Assembly: GCA_018061065.1 (NCBI GenBank)
Contig: JAGOUV010000002.1
Location: 5,111-69,110, forward strand
Length of the DNA stretch: 64,000 nucleotides
Direction of reading: 5' to 3'
Origin: Candidatus Altimarinota bacterium
GTDB lineage: Bacteria > Patescibacteriota > Gracilibacteria > UBA1369 > UM-FILTER-53-11
The notes under the pieces are model-generated. The model was not told the DNA's origin and searched no databases. It worked only from the letters and a program-made list of their open reading frames with translations. The position numbers were made by a program, and so were the translations under genes. Positions 59,035 through 64,000 of this stretch are shown one piece after another (position 1 is the first letter of the stretch; every line of letters starts with the position of its first letter).

Positions 59035-61692
59035 ATGATTACATTCCTTCAAAAATTACTGGGTGATCCAAATGAGGCTGAAATTAAAAAATTATGGCCG
59101 ATTGTTAAGAAGATTAATGAAATTGAAGAGGGCTATCAGAAGAGCCTTACTGATGCCGATATTCCGCTCAAAACAATTGAGTTTAAAGAGCGTTTGGCAA
59201 AAGGTGAGTCGCTCGATGACTTATTGCCGGAGGCTTTTGCATTGGTGAAAAATGCCTGCCGTCGTCTAGTGGGAAAAAAGTGGCCGGTGCGTGGACACGA
59301 CATTACCTGGGATATGGTGCCTTTTGATGTGCAGTTGATTGGTGGAATGGTGCTGCATCGCGGACGTATCGCTGAAATGAAAACAGGTGAAGGAAAAACA
59401 TTAGTTTGTACCTTGCCATTTTATTTGAACGCGCTTGAGGGCAGAGGAGTATTTCTTGTTACGGTAAATGATTACTTGGCGCAACGTGATGCTGAGTGGA
59501 TGGGAGGACTTTATAATTTTTTGGGTATGACGGTGGGCGTGGTAATGCACGGCCAAGATCAAAAAACAAAGTACGATGCGTACCGCTGTGATATTACCTA
59601 TGGAACTAATAATGAATATGGTTTTGATTATCTACGCGACAACATGTCTACGGATCCAGGCCAGATTGTTCAGCGTGAGTTGCACTATGCGATCGTGGAT
59701 GAGGTGGACTCGATTTTGATTGATGAGGCTCGCACGCCATTGATTATCTCTACACCTGCTGAAGAATCGACGGACAAATATTTCCAATACGCCCGTTTGG
59801 TGACGCAGTTGGTTGAAAAAGAACATTACATGGTGGATGAGAAGTTGCGTGCTGCAACGCTTACTGAAGCGGGAATTGCACGTATGGAAGAGTTACTTGG
59901 CATGAAGAATATGTATGAAGAAGGGGGATTTGAGACGATCCATCATATGGAACAGGCACTCAAGGCTCACGCCGTTTTTAAACGCGATGTGGATTATGTG
60001 GTGCGTGAAGGAGAAGTGTTAATTGTGGATGAATTTACTGGCCGTCTTATGCCAGGTCGCCGTTATTCTGATGGATTGCATCAGTCACTTGAGGCAAAAG
60101 AAAATGTTGAAGTGAATCGCGAGACGCGCACATTGGCAACGGTGTCATTTCAGAATTACTTCCGTTTGTTTCATAAGCTCGCGGGTATGACAGGTACGGC
60201 GGTGACGGAAGCTGAAGAGTTCGCAAAAATTTATAAGTTGGATACGATTGTTATTCCCACAAACCGTACGGTTACTCGTATTGATTATTCTGATGCAGTC
60301 TACAAAAATCAGCGTGGGAAATTTATGGCAGCGGTGGAAAAAGTGAAACAGTTGCATGCAAAAGGTCAGCCAGTGTTGATTGGTACTATTTCAATTGAGC
60401 GATCTGAATTGTTGAGTAAGTTGCTCCAGGCAAATGGTGTACCGCATACGGTATTGAACGCAAAAAATCATGAGCAGGAAGCGGAAATTGTGGCCAATGC
60501 AGGTCGCCGTGGTGCAGTGACAATAGCTACGAACATGGCTGGTCGTGGAACAGATATAAAACTCGCTGAAGGAGTGAACGAACTTGGTGGATTGTTTGTG
60601 TTGGGTACGGAGCGCCATGAGTCACGTCGTATTGATAATCAGTTGCGTGGTCGTTCTGGACGTCAGGGTGATCCTGGTGCAAGTCAGTTTTTGGTTTCTA
60701 TGGATGATGATTTGATGCGCCTTTTTGGTGCCGATCGTGTTCAGCGCATGATGGATTTCTTGAAAGTTCCCGATGATATGCCGATTGAAAATCGCATAAT
60801 CACGAACTCAATTGAGGGCGCACAGAAAAAAGTTGAGGCGAGAAACTTTGATGTTCGTAAACATTTGGTTGAGTACGACGATATCATGAACAAGCATCGC
60901 GAAATTATTTACGCTCGTCGTCGAAAAATGCTCTTCACACAAAATGTGAAGAATGACGTGTTGTTGCTTTTGGAAGAAGAGGCTGAACAGTTGGTGCTTT
61001 TCCACACACAGACGGGTGATCATCGCGAGTGGGGTCGTGTGGGTATTAAAGATGCAGTTGAGACGATTCATAAAGATCCTGAACACGCATTCGATTTTGA
61101 ACAGCTTGAACGATTCGATACGCAAGATGAGATCATCGATATGGTGAAACATTATCTACGCGATGCTTACATCCGCCGCGAAAAATCTCTGCCGGATTAT
61201 AAAGAAGGAGATCCTACGGACTCCGCTACAGGTTCAGCAGTTTTGCGCATGGTAGAGCGTTCAGTGTATCTGCGTACGCTCGATCTTTTATGGATGGAGC
61301 ATATTGATAACATGACTCATTTGCGTGAAGCGGTTTCACTGCGTGGCTATGCACAGCGCGATCCGTTGATTGAGTATAAGCAGGAAGCGTTTACTATGTT
61401 CACGACCCTCCTGAATACGATTCGCCACAATACGGTACTCACGCTCTTTAGAATTGAGTTCCAGCAGGAGGTGAAAGATCCGTATATGAAATCGAGCGAA
61501 GAACCAAAAAACCTCGTTACTAATGAAGCGCAGATAGAGAGTAATCTAACAGGTGGCAAGCCAGAGGCGAGCTCACATAAATCGGGAAATGTAGCGCAAG
61601 CGCAAGATAGTCACGAAAAAATTGGTCGCAACGATCCTTGTCACTGCGGCTCAGGGAAAAAGTACAAGAAATGCCATGGCGCGGAGGCGTAG
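59035..61692 (+). CDS. secA: Protein translocase ATPase SecA
   Basis: An 885-residue motor that pushes preproteins through SecYEG. Walker A region RIAEMKTGEGKTLVCTLPF, DEAD-like VDEVDSILIDEARTPLIIS, PPXD segment, second NBD motifs TIATNMAGRGTDIKLAEGV and HESRRIDNQLRGRSGRQGDP, helical scaffold, and the zinc tail GRNDPCHCGSGKKYKKCHG that binds SecB or the ribosome. ATG at 59035 (MITFLQKLLGDPNEAEIKKL) is the standard N-terminus; the ATG at 58990 is less likely. Exports the many signal-peptide proteins of this window. Confidence 0.97.
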   Translation: MITFLQKLLGDPNEAEIKKLWPIVKKINEIEEGYQKSLTDADIPLKTIEFKERLAKGESLDDLLPEAFALVKNACRRLVGKKWPVRGHDITWDMVPFDVQLIGGMVLHRGRIAEMKTGEGKTLVCTLPFYLNALEGRGVFLVTVNDYLAQRDAEWMGGLYNFLGMTVGVVMHGQDQKTKYDAYRCDITYGTNNEYGFDYLRDNMSTDPGQIVQRELHYAIVDEVDSILIDEARTPLIISTPAEESTDKYFQYARLVTQLVEKEHYMVDEKLRAATLTEAGIARMEELLGMKNMYEEGGFETIHHMEQALKAHAVFKRDVDYVVREGEVLIVDEFTGRLMPGRRYSDGLHQSLEAKENVEVNRETRTLATVSFQNYFRLFHKLAGMTGTAVTEAEEFAKIYKLDTIVIPTNRTVTRIDYSDAVYKNQRGKFMAAVEKVKQLHAKGQPVLIGTISIERSELLSKLLQANGVPHTVLNAKNHEQEAEIVANAGRRGAVTIATNMAGRGTDIKLAEGVNELGGLFVLGTERHESRRIDNQLRGRSGRQGDPGASQFLVSMDDDLMRLFGADRVQRMMDFLKVPDDMPIENRIITNSIEGAQKKVEARNFDVRKHLVEYDDIMNKHREIIYARRRKMLFTQNVKNDVLLLLEEEAEQLVLFHTQTGDHREWGRVGIKDAVETIHKDPEHAFDFEQLERFDTQDEIIDMVKHYLRDAYIRREKSLPDYKEGDPTDSATGSAVLRMVERSVYLRTLDLLWMEHIDNMTHLREAVSLRGYAQRDPLIEYKQEAFTMFTTLLNTIRHNTVLTLFRIEFQQEVKDPYMKSSEEPKNLVTNEAQIESNLTGGKPEASSHKSGNVAQAQDSHEKIGRNDPCHCGSGKKYKKCHGAEA

Positions 61693-61696
61693 GAGT

Positions 61697-62215
61697 TTAG
61701 CTATCAAGAAGTTTCCACGCTGCTTTTAAATCTTCACCAATACCCCTAACTATATCACTTACCGTAAGTGGTGTAGTTTTTTTGTCAGCTTCCGCTTTAG
61801 CCATTAGTGCTTTTGCTGTTTCTGGTCGATGTACTTCATGGGTTATTTTCCCATTTATTTTTGTTGTCTCCAGGGCCGTTCCAGGCGGTAATCCGCCGCT
61901 TTCCGCAGCTCTTACCAGCCTACTAACTGCTAATTCTAATGGGTCACGATTTTCTAGTTTTGGATCAGGGGTAACAAATATACTGGTTTGTAGACGATCA
62001 AAACCTGGTGCGGGAGTGCGTACTACCTGCACGTTAACAACTTTTCCTAGACCACTTGTTTGTATAGTTTCCCTAAAAGATTCAACAAGAGCATCGATCT
62101 TGGGTACATGCCTCTCGGGTGTATCAAAAGTGCAGATCACATGCGACCAAGGATGATAGGGATCCTCAAGACCCCGCTCTGCAGCTGGAGTTATTCGTAG
62201 TTCTTCGCCATCCAT
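61697..62215 (-). CDS. Hypothetical protein
   Basis: A 172-residue soluble protein (MDGEELRITPAAERGLEDPY). A central segment HVICTFDTPERHVPKIDALV and a basic C-terminal half are seen, no known domain. Convergent with secA, 4 nt between stops. ATG 62215 follows an AT-rich -10-like stretch. Confidence 0.5.
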   Translation of the reverse strand: MDGEELRITPAAERGLEDPYHPWSHVICTFDTPERHVPKIDALVESFRETIQTSGLGKVVNVQVVRTPAPGFDRLQTSIFVTPDPKLENRDPLELAVSRLVRAAESGGLPPGTALETTKINGKITHEVHRPETAKALMAKAEADKKTTPLTVSDIVRGIGEDLKAAWKLLDS

Positions 62216-62309
62216 AAACGTTAATATTTATGTTGCATATCTGTATTTAGTTAAGACACTACGCTTTTTTAATACCAAATCAATTGACGCAGTAACTAAA
62301 CATTACACA

Positions 62310-62816
62310 TCATAAATCCCTAAACATGAGCATTTTTCCTGATTGTATTGTTTTACCTTTTGTATATCCCCATCGTTCATAAACTCTTATCGCGTTGCTA
62401 TTTTTTTTGTGTACGGCCAGGCTCAAATACGAAGGCTTAGAACTGCGGTCAGCTCGTTTTTGAGATTCTGCTTTAAATGCATCATGTAGCTGACTTGCGA
62501 CACCTTGATCGCGTGCGGCCGCATCAACGATGATCCACACCAATTGCATCTGTACGCCTTGTTCACCTTTATCTGCTTCATGCATCTCAATTAATCCGAG
62601 GACATTTTTTGAAGCATCTTGAACGGTAAAAATTACACTGCCTTTTTTTAGTAGTAAGTTTAATGCACTGTGGCTATTTCGTGCCTCAATATCCGTTTCG
62701 CGTCCCTGTGTGGCATGCGAGGTCGGATAGTTTTGTTCGAAAATCCTTACTATTTCTGTAGCAATTTTCGCGGGCAGAACCGACTTTTTGTCATATCGTT
62801 TTACGGTGTTGCTCAT
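62310..62816 (-). CDS. GNAT-family N-acetyltransferase
   Basis: A 168-residue GNAT. Acetyl-CoA binding motif A is MQLVWIIVDAAARDQGVASQLHDAF (pieces LVWIIVD and DQGVASQLHDAF, ~95-117), followed by LSLAVHKKNSNAIRVYERWG (~134-153), the standard end of the fold. Substrate unknown. ATG is 8 nt after TGA-TATTTT, again leaderless-like. Starts 14 nt after the acyltransferase gene on the same strand, though probably from its own promoter. Confidence 0.83.
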   Translation of the reverse strand: MSNTVKRYDKKSVLPAKIATEIVRIFEQNYPTSHATQGRETDIEARNSHSALNLLLKKGSVIFTVQDASKNVLGLIEMHEADKGEQGVQMQLVWIIVDAAARDQGVASQLHDAFKAESQKRADRSSKPSYLSLAVHKKNSNAIRVYERWGYTKGKTIQSGKMLMFRDL

Positions 62817-62830
62817 GAATGGCTAAAATA

Positions 62831-63928
62831 TCATTTTTTAGAGCCATTGTCAAACGAGTGGGGGTAACCTCTACGATCTAAAAAGGGTTTTTCAACAAAG
62901 TAATAGGTCATGGTAGATAGAACCAGTGCTATAGCCAATGAATATAAAAAAGAATAGGTGAGCCCTAGTGTAAGTTTCATGACCTGCTCAATTACAATAA
63001 AGTGCCAAATATAGAAGCTATAGCTTATTTTTCCGAGGAATTCGGTAATGGGATTTCCCATAACGACTTTGATTCCCTTATGTGCAAAAAATAGCCCAAC
63101 AAAGAAGAGTGCGGTGAAGAGTCCAATTAAAGAGTGGAGGAATATTTGATAAAAAAGAACATCTCTAAATCCGCCACCTAGTTCTGCAAAAACACTCATG
63201 CCCCAATATATTCCTACAGCACCAATTGCCAAAAATACGGGGCTCAAGTAGGTTAATATTTTGTTTCCGGGATACCGCAATACGACAAGTGAGGCGAGCA
63301 TTCCAAATGCGAACTGATCTGCTCTCCCTATGAAATTTTCGGTAAAAATTACTCTTGTAATGCTGTCCCATGCACCATAAAAAGTGGTGATGTAATATCT
63401 AAAGAGATAGCTTGCAATAGCCATTAATAAGGCAAAAACGATGATTCGTCGAGTATTTTTTTTTGTAATAATAAAGAAGAGCGGAAGGAAAAAATAAAAG
63501 ATCATTTCGATCGAGAGGCTCCATAGAACGGGATTGATTCCATAGTAGGTAGAGGGGCTGAAACTTTGTAGGAAAAATAGGTGAGCAACAATATCTTTCA
63601 TGCCCGATAAAGTGGTCAGGGTTACGGGTGTGAGAAAAGCTAATGCAATAATGAGGGAAAAATAATAAATCGGAGCAATTCTAAAAAACCTTCGTTGAAA
63701 ATATGTTTTGTTTACGCCGTTTATGTAGATTGATCTGAAAATAAAAAAACCACTCAACACAAAAAAGATATCCAAGCCTACGTGTCCAGCAAGTCCAACA
63801 GTATGCAAAAAACCTTGACCAGCGATTGCTACCATTCCGCTCAATCCGTAAAAGTGGAAAATAAATACCAGCAGCGCAGCAATTCCACGCATGCTATCGA
63901 AACCAGCATATTTGGCAGCTGAACTCAT
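62831..63928 (-). CDS. Acyltransferase 3 family membrane protein (OafA/YrhL-like)
   Basis: A 365-residue protein with about ten helices. The N-terminal AGFDSMRGIAALLVFIFHFY (~8-27) has the catalytic-type R and H of this family, followed by GLDIFFVLSGFFIFRSIY and WSLSIEMIFYFFLPLFF. Such enzymes add acyl groups to surface sugars. No SGNH domain is attached. Its ATG overlaps the stop of an upstream gene (ATGA), so it belongs to an operon that begins outside the window. Confidence 0.9.
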   Translation of the reverse strand: MSSAAKYAGFDSMRGIAALLVFIFHFYGLSGMVAIAGQGFLHTVGLAGHVGLDIFFVLSGFFIFRSIYINGVNKTYFQRRFFRIAPIYYFSLIIALAFLTPVTLTTLSGMKDIVAHLFFLQSFSPSTYYGINPVLWSLSIEMIFYFFLPLFFIITKKNTRRIIVFALLMAIASYLFRYYITTFYGAWDSITRVIFTENFIGRADQFAFGMLASLVVLRYPGNKILTYLSPVFLAIGAVGIYWGMSVFAELGGGFRDVLFYQIFLHSLIGLFTALFFVGLFFAHKGIKVVMGNPITEFLGKISYSFYIWHFIVIEQVMKLTLGLTYSFLYSLAIALVLSTMTYYFVEKPFLDRRGYPHSFDNGSKK

Positions 63929-64000
63929 AGATATATGCTGATGACGGTTGAGGTGATGGCGATGAAGTAGGGGAATAGTATCTTCGCCTTGCCGACTACA
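63925..64000 (-). CDS. C-terminal end of a membrane protein
   Basis: The open frame from the window edge to TGA at 63927-63925 encodes 24 residues, VGKAKILFPYFIAITSTVIS and IYL, a basic residue cluster then a hydrophobic helix. The ATGA overlap with the acyltransferase supports its reality. Probably the end of a polytopic surface-glycan enzyme or flippase; cut by the window. Confidence 0.4.
   Translation of the reverse strand, partial: VVGKAKILFPYFIAITSTVISIYL

Noticed and set aside
1-64000. CRISPR arrays, rRNA and tRNA genes
   Set aside because: I saw no spaced direct repeats, no rRNA segments and no tRNA-like cloverleaf sequences in any intergenic gap; the only RNA gene found is rnpB.

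Overview
The window reads as chromosomal DNA of a Candidate Phyla Radiation (Patescibacteria) bacterium. The basis is indirect: compact genes that mostly abut or overlap, almost no Shine-Dalgarno motifs at the starts I read, a form-III-type AMP salvage pair (AMP phosphorylase plus ribose-1,5-bisphosphate isomerase), tandem VirB2-like pilin genes, a Cys-rich repeat protein of a type I associate with CPR genomes, an SLH protein and type IV pilus genes. TGA is a normal stop, so this is not a UGA=Gly lineage (Gracilibacteria/Absconditabacteria). Complete-looking Trp and His operons are unusual for CPR and would fit a metabolically richer lineage such as Peregrinibacteria, but class-level placement is a guess.

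Layout. 1-9.6 kb: small secreted and hypothetical proteins, a membrane-anchored phosphatase-like/propeller protein, a UgtP/MGDG-synthase-like glycosyltransferase, a dCMP deaminase, a GT-C membrane glycosyltransferase, and the AMP salvage pair. 9.6-15.5 kb: trpR-E-GD-C-B-A on the minus strand, without trpF. 15.5-22.1 kb: a membrane protein, an SLH protein, pta-ackA, small proteins and gltX. 22.2-30 kb: ftsK, five tandem VirB2-like genes, metG. 30-36.9 kb: a His operon hisG-D-C-B-H-AF-IE preceded by its own promoter, a short leader peptide with a His-His pair and a terminator, with a histidinol-phosphatase gene upstream. 36.9-42.4 kb: a type IV pilus operon (PilN-like, PilO-like, PilC and four minor pilins). 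42.4-47.2 kb: RNHCP protein, tilS, ftsH, hsp20, galU, yerC. 47.2-50.8 kb: a four-gene operon (54-aa protein, membrane protein, Cys-rich protein, second membrane protein) divergent from a TrmB-family regulator. 50.8-51.1 kb: a MITE-like inverted-repeat element. 51.2-64 kb: glnA, hypotheticals, a TPR protein, rnpB (RNase P RNA), a sugar transferase, secA, a GNAT enzyme and an acyltransferase.

How it fits together. Trp and His synthesis seem to be co-regulated by TrpR-family proteins: two paralogues are encoded, and TrpR-operator-like sequences overlap both the trpR promoter and the his promoter. The missing TrpF step might be done by the HisA half of the HisA-HisF fusion. Pta-AckA gives ATP from acetyl phosphate. 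The AMP pair feeds ribulose-1,5-bisphosphate to a RuBisCO that would have to lie outside the window. Cell-surface genes (pili, S-layer, polyprenyl-phosphate sugar transferase, glycosyltransferases, acyltransferase) are spread throughout. Promoters repeatedly show an extended -10 (TGnTAtaaT) placed 6-9 nt before the start codon, implying many leaderless mRNAs.
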